Assembly (NCBI GenBank): GCA_024734495.1 | Contig: JALMQS010000136.1 | Location: 4,497,185 to 4,561,184 of the forward strand | Length of the DNA stretch: 64,000 nt | Source: Forficula auricularia | Taxonomy: Eukaryota; Arthropoda; Insecta; Dermaptera; Forficulidae | Direction of reading: 5' to 3' | Shown here: positions 45,859 through 57,059 of the stretch, one piece after another | Position numbering within the stretch: the first letter of the stretch is position 1 | Layout: each line of letters opens with the position of its first letter | Translations under genes and position numbers: made by a program | Notes under the pieces: generated by a model | Seen by the model: only the letters and a program-made list of their open reading frames with translations | What the model was told of the DNA's origin: nothing | The model's database searches: none

Positions 45859-46100
45859 GAGGGGTGATCCGCGATTGGAAGTAGGTGTACTCCTCTTTGG
45901 AAGTATTTTGGAAGTACGTGGAAATATTTTGAAGTACTTGGAAATATTTGGAAGTGCTTGGAAATATTTGAAATTACTTGAAATATTTGGAAGTACTTGA
46001 AATATTTGGAAGTACTTGAAATATTTGGAAGTACTTGGAAATATTTGGAAGTACAAGTGGAAGTAGCTGTACAGCATATTATGTCGCAGTTCACCCCTCG
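45859..46100 (-). mobile_element. TIR element family M, copy 3, with internal tandem expansion
   Basis: Seen: ends GAGGGGTGATCCGCG and CAGTTCACCCCTCG; flanks GGTTAACCC (45850-45858) and GGTTAACCT (46101-46109) match at 8 of 9. Orientation is opposite to copies 1 and 2. The middle holds about eight repeats of a 19-22-bp unit close to TTGGAAGTACTTGGAAATA, produced by expansion of the CTACTTCCA-type sequence seen in the other members. Spurious repetitive ORFs result. Confidence 0.85.
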
Positions 46101-46139
46101 GGTTAACCTAAAATCGGAGTGGGTGCTCATACTTGTGAA

Positions 46140-46175
46140 CGATCGCAGAATAAGTCGATCGAAACGACGTAGTTG
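46140..46175 (+). other. Hammerhead-like relic in the right arm
   Basis: Seen: strong stem II (CGATCG on both sides of a 10-nt loop), GAAAC, then GACGTA, GU, U. The 5' box is not a functional CUGANGA, so cleavage is not expected from this copy. Confidence 0.35.
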
Positions 46176-47010
46176 TATTGTATTATTTGTTCTTGTTCAA
46201 TAAATAATTATAATTAATTATGTGTTATTTCACTAAAAATTAAAATTTTTAATTTTCTATTACGTTTCCAAAATTTATATTTCTAAAAATATGAAAAACA
46301 ATCAAGTTTTAACTTGTTTATAAAAAGTAAATGTTAAATTGTTTTCTATTACATCTCGACTCGTGTATCCTCCACTTCGAAAACCCCTGTTAATTGACTA
46401 ATACTTTTGGGTATCCACTAAAATTATTTTGAACGCCCTATGATATAGGCAACTCAAATGCCCTGTTGCAAAATATTTATTTCCTATAGATAACTGCATT
46501 TACATGAATTTACCTTAATAATACATTAAAATAACAAATGATGGTTATTGCAAATTAATTATATTATCTTAAAAGATTTTTCGATTCAGACCAGCGATCT
46601 TAAGACTTTTTCATTCGCGGACCGTGAAAATGGAAAGTTTAATGAAACATTTCGCATATTACAACACTGCTTTAAATTATACCAAGAATATTGAAATTTT
46701 CTTTTAAATATATTTCGTAATGAATAAATAAATAAATATGTTCTGGTTTGGATAATTTCTATATAAAAATCAACATTAATGTTAATGGTCCCGCAAAAAC
46801 AAATCAAAACAAAATATATATATATTTTTAACGGTAAAATTTTGATATAAATTGATATATATAATTAATTTTTTCATTATTTTTCTAAGCTTACTCATAT
46901 CACAATTCATTCAGAAATTTTAAATGCTTGAAATAGTTGAAGAAAATATTAAATTTTATCATACAAATTTAATAACTTTTAAGGAGATAGGTGTTCAAGG
47001 TGAAACATTT

Positions 47011-47233
47011 TTTAATAATAAAAAATTAAGTAAAATTGCAAGGTGGGTTTCAGATAAAATAAAATAAAACAAAAGTGAGTTAAGATTTCGATATATTTCG
47101 TGTTGTCAGCCCATCGTCAGGAGTTAGAAAACTGAATATAAACTCGAAATATATCGAAATCTAAACTCACTTTTGTTTTATTTTATTTAATGTGAAACCC
47201 ACCTCTCAATTTTACCTAATTTCTTTTATTAAT
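47011..47233. repeat. Fold-back element D with hammerhead-like core
   Basis: Seen: arms AAGTAAAATTGCAAGGTGGG and CCCACCTCTCAATTTTACC. The left arm on minus has CTC-CTGACGA-TGGGCTGACAACAC-GAAATATATC-GA (47123-47091): CUGACGA fits CUGANGA, but stem II is weakened (CCC became CAC). The right arm lost the box and stem II, keeping AACTCGAAATATATCGAAATC. It is preceded by GTGTTCAAGGTGAAACAT (46991-47008). Confidence 0.6.
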
Positions 47234-48580
47234 ACAAATTTAATTTTGAGTTTACCATATATGTGTGTGTATATATTGATGTAAATAATTGTAAATATAG
47301 TGGGTTAAATGTTTAAAATGTATAGAAGCTCACCAAAAAATAATAAAATAATAATAAAGCTCTTGGAAAGTTTGTTTAGGGGCTAAAATGTCTGGTCTTT
47401 CTTGAACAAATATTTTGGCCTCTTGAGATTTAGATAAAAATGCTGAATATTAAAAAACAATCGAAACTAGATGGTAAGCTCATAAAATTGGTATTAATAA
47501 GCTTCACCTTCGCAGCAAATTTCAGATTTCTAGCTCAAATCATCCACCAATAAAAAAATTGCTAAATCATCAAAATTTGTAAATTTATAAAAAAAATTAG
47601 GTAAATTATCCATAATCAAATCTTGTGTAATTCAAAGAAGCTTTGATTGATTATGAGTAATTGTTCGAAGAATCTCATATTAAGATTAATTGTTGTATAA
47701 TCACTGATGGGTCCGAAAGGAATTGCATTCATTAATATCTAAGTGGCAAGCATAGTAAAATTACTCAAGTACGACCACCAGAAGTGAAAGAAAGTCATGC
47801 TTTTTTGAAAATGTATATTTTATACTCAACCTGAAGTTTAATAAATGTATTTAATGTTAATTAGAAAAAATTTCTCCTTATCTAAGGTCGGATGATTCTT
47901 AATTGTATGGATCAATAAAAATCATTCGATTCAATGAACTTGTTTCCTGATTCATTATTTCATTCACTATATTCTTTTACATTCGATTTTAATGCAGACA
48001 AAACTAAAAAAATGTTGCCTAACCACTAGGCGAACTGAATGAAATCATCCAGACGTTATATATTTCTTTGATTGGTGATAAGTTATCAATGGTGTACGTC
48101 ATAATTGCATTTGAACTATCTTGAATGAACATTACTTGGTACAAGGGGCTGGCCGAAGTATTGAATGGGTTTTTTATCTGTCTGACTGACAATCTGAATT
48201 CCAAAACACACGATAACTCAAGCAAGGATGGCTGACGCAAAATCACTAAATTTTGCCAAAAGTGTACCTCCTAAAAAAGTTTTCATTAATTTATTAGTAG
48301 CAAAAAGAAAATTGGCTTTTTTTACGCTCACTTAACTTCTCACACTTTATAACGCTCAAGTTTATAATACGACTTGCACGTTTTGGAAATTGCTTAATGG
48401 ATGTAATTCAGAAACTAAAGATTAAATTAATAAAAAAATTCGTCCTTGAAGAGCTCTTAATCCCTGTGACACCATCGAAACATTGTTACACTTTCCCTTA
48501 TTTTATAGTTATATAATATATACTCTTTATTTTCAATGCCCACAAGATGTATACTCTTAAGGTACATCACCTCTATAAGT

Positions 48581-49239
48581 AAGGTGATCATACGTCTTTT
48601 ATTTAAAAGTACAGTCCTGTTTTTCACTACTCTGTCCTCGAACTTTATTTATTTTCTAAAATAGGCGTTTTGTCCTTTATTTTGTAAAGTCGACTATTTA
48701 TTCGGATTGTTCGAATCATGGTAATACTAAATTCTACACAATTCTGGTCGGATATTTTATCCCAATTGCAATGTCAGAGTAAAAGTTTTAAATAAAATAA
48801 TCTTTCTGGAGAAACTTCAGATATATTAACAAATTTCATCAAGAAATCACTGTCAAAATTTGAAATTACTAATAAATTAGTCGCTTTGTGTGCTGACAAT
48901 ACCAACAGCAATTTTGGTGGTTCCCAGAAAAGGAAAGAATCAAGTTTTATTTAAAATTCAACAATCAAGTAAACATAAATTGATCGACGTTAATTGTGCT
49001 GCCCACATATTGAACAATTGCAAATTATCAAAATTAATGTTATTTAAATTTTTACAATGTGTGTGTGTATGTGTAATAATTAAGATTGTTTATAATTTTA
49101 ATATGTGCATTGTTATATGCTACTATTTTCGTAATAAATATTATAAACTTATTAATTTTATAAGGTATTTTTTTATTTTCTTCCTTATGTCCTTTATTCC
49201 CCCCCCCCCCAAAAAAAAAAAAAAATGTGGTCACCGTAT
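48581..49239 (+). mobile_element. 659-bp hAT element with 8-bp TSD
   Basis: Seen: perfect TSD CTATAAGT (48573-48580 and 49240-49247). Left end AAGGTGATCATACGTC, right end TGTGGTCACCGTAT, a degraded TIR built on GGTGACCATACG. It contains transposase remnants (48877-49054) and, near the right end, a run of about 12 C followed by about 15 A. Internally deleted and dead. Confidence 0.85.
48877..49054 (+). pseudogene. hAT transposase fragment, frameshifted
   Basis: Seen: frame 1 reads LVALCADNTNSNFGGSQ, then the frame shifts at about 48930 and continues GKNQVLFKIQQSSKHK, LIDVNCAAHILNNCKL. ADNxxxNFGG...CAAHIL(H/N)N is a recognised stretch of the catalytic domain of animal hAT transposases (family knowledge). 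The rest of the protein is missing. Confidence 0.75.
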
Positions 49240-49423
49240 CTATAAGTCACTATTGATACTTGGACTCCTGAAAGGAGGACAGATTCAGATATATGGGCGT
49301 CCGCAGAGGGTGCATTTAACCCCGTCCTAGAATTGAGATTATATTGTGAATTTATATATATATTGTTTGTGTTTTTGTATTGATACAATACAATATTTTT
49401 ATTGATGTAATTATTAGACTATT

Positions 49424-49613
49424 AGGCAGTACAAAATTCAAAAAAAGAAGTTAATTTAAACTATTTTTTTATTCATAAACTGATGCTTATCATCCCTCCT
49501 TCTTCAGCGACTTTTCAAAACCCTGAAGAAAAAATGAATAAGCCTTTGAAACATCGGTTTATGAATAAAAAGATAGTTTAAATTATCATATTTTTTTGAA
49601 TTTTGAACTGCCT
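49424..49613 (+). repeat. Fold-back element F with hammerhead-like core
   Basis: Seen: arms AGGCAGTACAAAATTC and GAATTTTGAACTGCCT, and AAACTATTTTTTTATTCATA with TATGAATAAAAAGATAGTTT. On plus: CTGATGC (A9 is C), stem II CTTAT/ATAAG around a 50-nt loop, then GAAACATCGGTT with stem III AC/GU. Stem I would be the arms themselves. One core residue is off consensus. Confidence 0.5.
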
Positions 49614-49931
49614 CATCAAAATCCACCCCGTCTCTAAAAATTACTTCAATCTTATAGAAATAAATGTACCTAATTTTATAGCGAAAGAACGTGTTTACAA
49701 ATCACCTTCAAATCAAAATGAAAAAATTACCTTTGCAGTATCTTTTGTACATATATGTACATTACACTAATAGGAAACATTCAACACCTCTTTTTGGAAA
49801 AATTATTAGAGACTAACGAAATCATTCTACAATTATTATTTCATTACAATTTGACATTTATCAAGTTGAGATTCTCTCCCTACTACCATTTTCCTGAGTT
49901 CCTCATTCATCAAACCTTCAAAATACAATCC

Positions 49932-50254
49932 CAGAGCCGTCGCGTGGGTTGTAGGCGCCAGGGGCGAGCTTTTACCAGTACGTTTTTTTAAGGTCATTCT
50001 TGGCTGACTGACACTAATCTCCATGAAAAAGTCAGTAAATTAATATCGATCGACTTTCATGTTCACCATTACTGGTTCTGAAGTCATCACCGTCATCTAG
50101 ACGCTAGTAAAGATATTTTTCTATTCATTTAATTAATCTTGGATCTATGTTTGTTGAAAACCTTTAATTTTATAAGATTCAAAATTTACAACCCTAATTT
50201 TTGTTTTCAAGCCGCGGCGCCCAGGGCAGTCGCCCTGCCCAGGCGGTTACCCTG
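49932..50254. mobile_element. 323-bp hAT-type MITE with perfect 8-bp TSD
   Basis: Seen: left end CAGAGCCGTCGCGTGGGTTG, right end CAGGCGGTTACCCTG, G+C-rich ends (GCGCCAGGGGCGA at the left, GGCGCCCAGGGC at the right). Flanked by TACAATCC at 49924-49931 and 50255-50262. No coding content. Confidence 0.85.
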
Positions 50255-50263
50255 TACAATCCA

Positions 50264-51134
50264 CAGATATACCAAATATCTATTCCAAATTATTTTCTTT
50301 TTATTCCAAAATATAAAAGTCATCTCACAAATCTTGCATGATATTCGAGGTAGTTTATTCTGAATTAAAATTACATTCCTATCTTTAAACTCTTGAAAAT
50401 CAAATCAATCAATGAATCTAAATACTATGTCTATTTGTGTGTGGGTGTGTTTTCATTTACAAATCGGTTCAATTCACTTTTAATGTATCCAGTGAAAGTT
50501 CATTTTGATTTGTTTTTCTTCCTAAAGAAAACAAAGAACATAATCAATGAAGAAAACGACTAAGCAACAAGCCAAGATATTGATTTCACTAGGATATTTA
50601 TAAAAGCCGTTTAATTATGCAACGAATATTTGGATATTGAATTAATCCTTTAAACAACTTTCTAGATCAGAGATTTTCAAACTTTGGGGAATCACAAAAA
50701 GTTGTTAAAATGCATTTCCAATTAATTTTCCTTATTAATAAATAATCCGCCAATGTAAAAGTCTGACTCGCATAACGATGGTTCCATATCTCATAAAAAT
50801 ATATTATTAGCTAAATGATCTGTTGATCCTAGAATTCAATACTTGGGTCGTCCAGAAGGCAGCCAGGCAGCAAAAAATAATTATATTTTCCAAAATACTT
50901 GATATATCAAATTCGTTCTTATTTCATATTTATAAAGAGATGATAAAGTCATTTTATGAATTTTTCATAATTTTAATCTCAGTGCCTTGAAATGGAGACG
51001 GTAAAAAAATCGCCTAAAATTGCCACTTTGGGGCTCTCTCACATCGTAATTTCAAAATAAATTAAATTTAAAAATTTAGCCTAATTACCTTTGAAGAGAT
51101 CTTCACATCTTAGGATAAAAAAAATCGTTTGTCT
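50264..51134. other. No gene; possible lone hAT end
   Basis: CAGAGATTTTCAAACTTTGG at about 50666 resembles a hAT terminus, but no partner end was found. Confidence 0.35.
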
Positions 51135-51262
51135 GTAAAGTCGGTTTACTGACGATAGTTGAACGTGACAACGTCATAAGAAAATACCATTCCATCAGTA
51201 TTTTCTTATGACGTTGTCACGTTCAACTATCGTCAGTAAACCGACTTTACAGACAACCGATT
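51135..51262. repeat. Almost perfect hairpin, 55-bp arms
   Basis: Seen: from GTCTGTAAAGTCGGTTTACT to its inverse AGTAAACCGACTTTACAGAC with a 12-nt tip (CCATTCCATCAG). The arms are identical by eye through TATTTTCTTATGACGTTGTC. A related word (GACGTTGTCACGT) recurs at about 51740. Very young fold-back or a structured transcript source. Confidence 0.8.
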
Positions 51263-54200
51263 TTTTTCATAAAATTCTTCGTTCAGAAAATCATTTTAAA
51301 ATTACAAAATACTTGAATAAAATTTATTGTTTAAATTTCTACTCGACTGTTAAAATTTAATTTTTGATTTTATTATTTTATAATAATAAATTTTGTATTG
51401 ACATTATTTCTTTCAGCAAGTAAACTGAAAAAAGTTGTTGTTCAATTAGTTACTTAATTATTTTTGCAAATTTAATTGTAATTTGTTGTAAAAAAGTAAT
51501 AATTTTGAATAATTTATTAAAAGAATAAACTGTAATTAAATTATTGTTCATAAATCTTAAATTTAAAATTTAAAATTTGGAAACATCATTAAAAATTTTG
51601 TAACTGTAGCTTTTAAAAATTTGTCGCTCGTTCCGCGCTCTCGCTTGCACTTCAAGCCTTAAATGGAACGCCTCAGAGCGAGGTAACGCCGCATGAGTCA
51701 TGTTTTTTCGTGCGTGCAGCAGGCTCCATCGAATTATAAGACGTTGTCACGTCAAAAAATATTTGCTGTTTTTTGACCCCATATAAAAATCCTAACAATC
51801 ATTGGAATACAATTTTAATAAGATTTTTGGGGGGGAATTAATAAATAACTTCTAAATTTTAAGTTTGTACCTTATTTAGTTTACGAGCTACATTGCTCTA
51901 ATAGACGGACATTGTATGTAAGCTATGGTACCATTTTAATTTTTAGACCAAACCCCTAAAGCCAACACAATTCAAACATAATATGAAATTAGATCTTCAG
52001 TTAAAATTTCCGTGATTGTTTTATTCAGAGATGAATTTTTCAAATTTAGTATTTCTAATACTAATCGACATAAATAGATATTGTTTTTTCGGTTTCGTAA
52101 TAAGTTCATTATAACATTGTTTTTAGTAATGTTATTAAGATTAGTATAGCATCGTTTATAGTGTTTGTTGCAATAAATAGTGTCCTTCTAAAAAATAAGA
52201 CAAGTTGCTAAAAATTTTGTGAACTGCAACCTCAAAAGGTATTCTATTATAGGTAGGTAATTATTATGTATTTTTGAATTTCAAATTGGAATATATTATA
52301 AATCAAAATGCCACACCTTGTTATTAAAAGAATAGCACCGTTTTAAAATAAACTTTGTGAATTTAGATCACATTTCCTGTAATATACTAACGTTAAAATT
52401 AAATTCCTGGTTGATTTTATGCCAAGTCGATGGTGTTTGTTATTCTGTGTTCTTTGTTTATATTTTTCAAACAAGCCATAATATTTTGAAGGTGGATTAG
52501 TTTGATAACGAAAGTTGGGTGTGAAATTCATTGAGGAGCCGAGGTTGTTGAAGTGTTAACTGAAAATTTTGTCATTTCGAAGTCTACCGGTTTTCAACCT
52601 TCAGGAATTAGCATTAGAATATTGAATAAAGGACATTATAAAGATATATTTTTTTGAAAATAAAAATTACTTTCAAACGAGTAATGAACACATTTTTTGA
52701 CTGAAAAAAATTTTGCATGCCTTTGCTGGTATTTTGTACATAAATCAAACCTTTTCCTTTAATTTATCATTTAGGTATCCCAATCCATGTATAAGAACAA
52801 TCTAAACGTTAAAGGAGGTATCCTTGACAAGGTGAAAATAATTAAGTTTAATTAAAAAAATAAGAAAAAGAAACAACTATATGGTATTAAAAAAAAAAAA
52901 TCAAATGAATTATATTGTAGTATGGAGATTTGACCAACCAGTTTGATTCCTTGGATTATCTTACTTGCCTATTTGCTATCACTTTCACTAACTGAATTAA
53001 GATCAGATAATAGTGAATATAGTTCATTTGATCGTCGGATTTATATTGTTAAAGTTAAATATCAGAATAAACTTATGTAAAGTTAAAAATTTGTCTCTAA
53101 AAGTTTTGGAAATGGTCCTTCAATGATCTTATTACAAATTTTATAAAATCTGGTTTTCCTAATCTGTAATATTTTATTAAAAAAGAATTAAGTTGCCATA
53201 CTGTTTTAAGCATATACCACCCTTAAGTAGAGGTAGTTTAATTCGTGAGTATTTTTTTTTCGAATCTCAAAACTTATCAGAGGAAGTTGAAATTTCGCAG
53301 GGTGCTACTCCTCAAGAGTACTAAAATTTAAGGTAGCACAAAATTTTTGCTAGGTAGTGGATATATGCACATGGGAAATGGTATAATTACTTGCCTGGTG
53401 TGCCCATGAAAAGAATGTATTAAAAAAAAGTTTTTTCACAGGTCATAATTACATTTTTGTTGACTAAACTATTTATTGAATTCTCGCTAATAACCTTAGC
53501 AGTTAAAGTTCCCTTAAAAATCTCGCCGCTTTATTGAATTCTAATCGAAATACTTAAATATTCCATGCATGCGGTTAAGATTTTTCCCCTTCTCCACTTC
53601 TTTCATAAACTAGGGAGTACAAGTGCAGTGGGGCACCCTATTCCATTCATCTAAGCGGAATCCACGCATATGGATGACTAAGTTTCTTATTGGACTATTT
53701 AAAAATAAGTCGTTAGGGTCATGTTTAAGAAAATAAGTTTAAAAAACAGGTAAGAACGAAATAGGAAGGTCGAGAGAATCAAAAACTTCTTTACAAGAGA
53801 GTATAGCCTTTATCCCTAAAATGCAGCTGCTCACAACAAATTGCGTGTGTAACACTTTGATGATAAAAAATCATCTTTAACTAATTTTCTAGTGATTATA
53901 CAACTATTTGTTCCATTTAATGTTAAAAAGTTCCCTCCTTTCTTATCGTCTAACTTTGAGTTAAGTCTGAAAATGTTTAGATCCATGATTGGGGATTGTA
54001 ACTTTGTACATTTTGTAAAAAAATTCATGTTTCATTGAGAGGTATTTTACTGTAACGAATGAACAGATAGGTGGTAGATAAAATAAGATTTAAAGGGTTT
54101 ATTTCTGGTTGTAGACCCTTAAAAAGGACTTATATACCTTAAAAAAAAAAAAGAATATATGGCCTCAAAAGGTGCTTACACAAACCTCTCTAAATTTGTT

Positions 54201-54480
54201 TTAACATTATTTTTAAAACGAATTTTTTTAGGATTGAATGTGCTATGGAATTTTATTTTGGAAATGACTCAAATTATATAATAAAAACGTGATTTTAAAA
54301 TAAAAAAAATTATTGTATTTTGTTTCAACATTTTAGAATTTTTCCAACTAAAGAATGTAAATATAATAAATTAATAGAATTTATTACTTCTTGTTAACAT
54401 TTCAAAGATAAATTATCAGTTAAAATGTTTTTCCAAATATCATGCACAAGGTTTTAATGATACTTACTATTTTTTATGTT
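51263..54480. other. No gene seen
   Basis: A G+C-richer patch at about 51620-51735 (GCTCGTTCCGCGCTCTCGC) is unassigned. Several short frames have no motifs. A donor-like CAG/GTAAGA at about 53747 lacks a pyrimidine tract. Confidence 0.35.
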
Positions 54481-54519
54481 TTTGATTTGTTTTTTAATTA
54501 TTATTTTTTTTTGTTTCAG

Positions 54520-54568
54520 GTAAGAATTCGAATATAATACACCTATATATTTCATCTAGACTTCAAAT
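54520..54568 (+). other. Recursive splice site candidate
   Basis: Seen: TTATTTTTTTTTGTTTCAG ends at 54519 and GTAAGA starts at 54520, so acceptor and donor are juxtaposed with no exon between. A second donor GTGAGT follows at about 54569. This matches the consensus of recursive (ratchet) splice points known from long fly introns. Same strand as the site at 22772. Confidence 0.45.
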
Positions 54569-54569
54569 A

Positions 54570-55062
54570 GTGAGTGAAAAAGATATTTTATATTAAAGTA
54601 ATAAAAAGTATTCGATATTAGAGAGAAATCACTTTTCACATGTTAGCAAACGTGCCTCAAGAATAATATTTATTTAATCTTATATAACAAGAAACCGATG
54701 CCAAAAAGACATTCTTATTGACTACATTCCATAACCATACTTCTATATCTTTATTAGCTGATTTATTTATATATATAGAGTATTTTATATTATAATTAAT
54801 AATAAATTGATTATAGTAATTATAAATATTACCTAATCAATCTTTGATTTTCTACGAGAAATCACTTTTAGAAAACGATGTAATGAATCTTATTTCAAAA
54901 GAAATCTGAAGTTGAGACTATAAAAATATAATTAAATAACATGAAATGGATTTTTATTTAAAAATACTTATTGGTCAAGATTGACTAGTGAGAAAAACAA
55001 GGTAGTTAATTTTTATTTTATAAATATTTAGATGTTCGATTGGAGTTGAATTTATTTGTAGT
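54570..55062. other. No gene seen
   Basis: A+T-rich; nothing recognised. Confidence 0.45.
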
Positions 55063-55219
55063 GATTTCACCAACAAAACTTAAACTAAGATAGTACTTAA
55101 ACCAACTTGTAAGTTAAATTGTATTTCACTTGTGAAATTTAGGGAAAATTCAATTTACCTAAAAAGTGGCTTGAGGTCACTTTAAGTGTCACTTTAGTTT
55201 AAGTTTCGTTGGTGAAATC
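55063..55219. repeat. Fold-back, GATTTCACCAAC ends
   Basis: Seen: GATTTCACCAACAAAACTTA and its inverse ending TTCGTTGGTGAAATC; subterminal AAACTAA and CACTT words are mirrored. No TSD visible. Confidence 0.7.
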
Positions 55220-57047
55220 GGACGTTGAATTAAAAATTGTGTTATTCACTCAAAACATCTCGATACGTTAGGATGTTTTTAGCAGAAATTTTATTTTAAT
55301 TATTATTAGGGGATTTCTATGAATGTGAGAATAATTAAATATAGATATATGTGTATAAAAAATTATCTCCCTGTGGGTCATTTATCAGGCTGCCATTGAA
55401 AGACTGTTTAAAGCAATTAATATAATTAGAAATAAAATCAATTAATATAATTAGAAAAAAATTTCCTTAAAATATGGAGTAAATCTTATATTTAAAATAG
55501 TAGACAAGCTTTTTGTAATTTAGTAGTAATAAATTTGTCTTCTCATTAATATAAATGTGTTTATTTATTTGAGACATTTATTTTCGAATATCTTGACTTC
55601 ATACTTCATAGGGAGATTATTTTTCTTCAAATAGGTAAATTTAAATTTGACCTATGAAAATACTCATGTGAGATATTTATATAAAACTGGAGAAAAAACC
55701 AAGGTCTTCGAAGCTATAGTCTCAAATACAAAAAATATTAAGCACATCTTTAATTTAATCCTTTTAATTAGAGATCAGTCACCTGTTAGGCTAAATTGAG
55801 AGAATGGTCCCAGAAACCAAATTTACTTGAAATCAAAAATCAATTTGTACACAAACTTAAATTTTACTTTCATAATTTTTTTTTTTTTTTTTTTTTTTTT
55901 TTCATAAAAAAAGTTAAGAAATAAAGAATTTTCAATTACTTATTCTTCATACAAGAGATTACGCACATTAATGTTTTTATATTTCTTAAGTGATCTTTTA
56001 TTTAAAAACCCGCTGACATTTTCTCTCTTTCTTCCTTCATCAGCTGTAAAGAATCTTAGATTACTTAATATACGAATATGAACTACATCTGTTTCGTATG
56101 TGTGTAGGCGATTCATTCATCGTCTGTTTCATTGAGAGCAAAAACGTCATAAGAAAGAGTAAGCAAGAGCAAACGAGAAAAAGAGAAAAAATCAAGCGAG
56201 TTACTCAGGGAACCCCCCTAGAGGGGGGCTAGGCTTTGAGCCGCGTGCATATATGGCCCCTTGTCACCCACACAGCCCATTCTTTAATTTTATTAATGAT
56301 GAGAGCTTATAGAAATATAAAAGGTCAACAAAAAAATACCGGAAAACCGCAGCCGAGACAAGTCACCATCCTAATCGAATTATCTCATTTATTTTATAAT
56401 AGTTTTTTTATAATAAATCATACAATTAATGTTTATATCTGATTGATTGCTATAAAATGCCAATTTTTATATTAATTTTTAATACTTAGTTTATTTTTTT
56501 CTAATTTCATTTTAAATAAACTTTGAATATAATTTTTTTTAATGACCGGAAATTTTTTATTATATCACTATCTCTGTAATTAATGCATGCATACAACCAA
56601 TCTTCTATCATATATCATTAAATTATATTTCCATTTTCATTACATACCTATAATAGATTAAATATTATAGGATTTGAAACAAAGAGCCAAAACAAGCCAG
56701 CTGAACTTGAAAATAATCCGTTTTCTTCCAAGGTATTAGTACAAGTATATGTTTACTTCGTGTTTTTTTAATAAATTAGAAGGTAGAAGCACCTTTGTCA
56801 AAGGCCTTGAAATGTTCAAATCATGGATTTACAAAGGATGATGAAGAGCGGTTTGTTCTGGAATAGACTGTGTTATGACTTATGAGTTATGACCCAGTGT
56901 TTTCTCTAGAAACACAACGGCCATACTCCGCATAGTATATAAATAGTAAATTTAGGTAGAAGCTGGCCAAATTTTAGTGATTACCTTCACAAAATTCATC
57001 TATATCTTCAAGAAAAAAGTGCAAATTTAGAATTAACGGATGCAATT
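55220..57047. other. No gene; poly-T tract
   Basis: Holds a run of about 23 T at 55879-55901, a purine-rich stretch at 56130-56195, and the short palindrome CCCCCCTAGAGGGGGG at about 56214. No coding evidence. Confidence 0.4.
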
Positions 57048-57059
57048 TATTGAAATTAC

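Larger units (their letters stand above)
45765..46260. repeat. Fold-back interrupted by a family M element
   Basis: Seen: outer arms ATTGAACAAGAACAAATAAT at the left and ATTATTTGTTCTTGTTCAAT at the right, embedded in longer imperfect arms. On plus, the right arm has GATCGCAGAATAAGTCGATC then GAAACGACGTAGTT (46140-46175): a 6-bp stem II CGATCG/CGATCG, GAAAC, and a stem III AC/GU with cleavage-type U. The CUGAUGA box reads TTGTGAA and is degraded. The element at 45859-46100 is inserted in the loop. Confidence 0.6.

Noticed and set aside
45847..46130. Two repetitive minus-strand open frames (YFQIFQ-type)
   Set aside because: They are translations of the tandem array inside the family M element.
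45257..46389. Possible hAT element from CAGGGTTCTTCAC to AAAACCCCTG
   Set aside because: The ends match only loosely and flanking octamers agree at about 5 of 8, not enough to claim an element.
46583..46800. hAT-like end CAGCGATCTTAAGACTTTTT with GGTCCCG downstream
   Set aside because: No matching right terminus or TSD.
49052..49388. Minus-strand open frames with Gly and Phe runs
   Set aside because: They arise from the C-run/A-run block at the right end of the hAT element.
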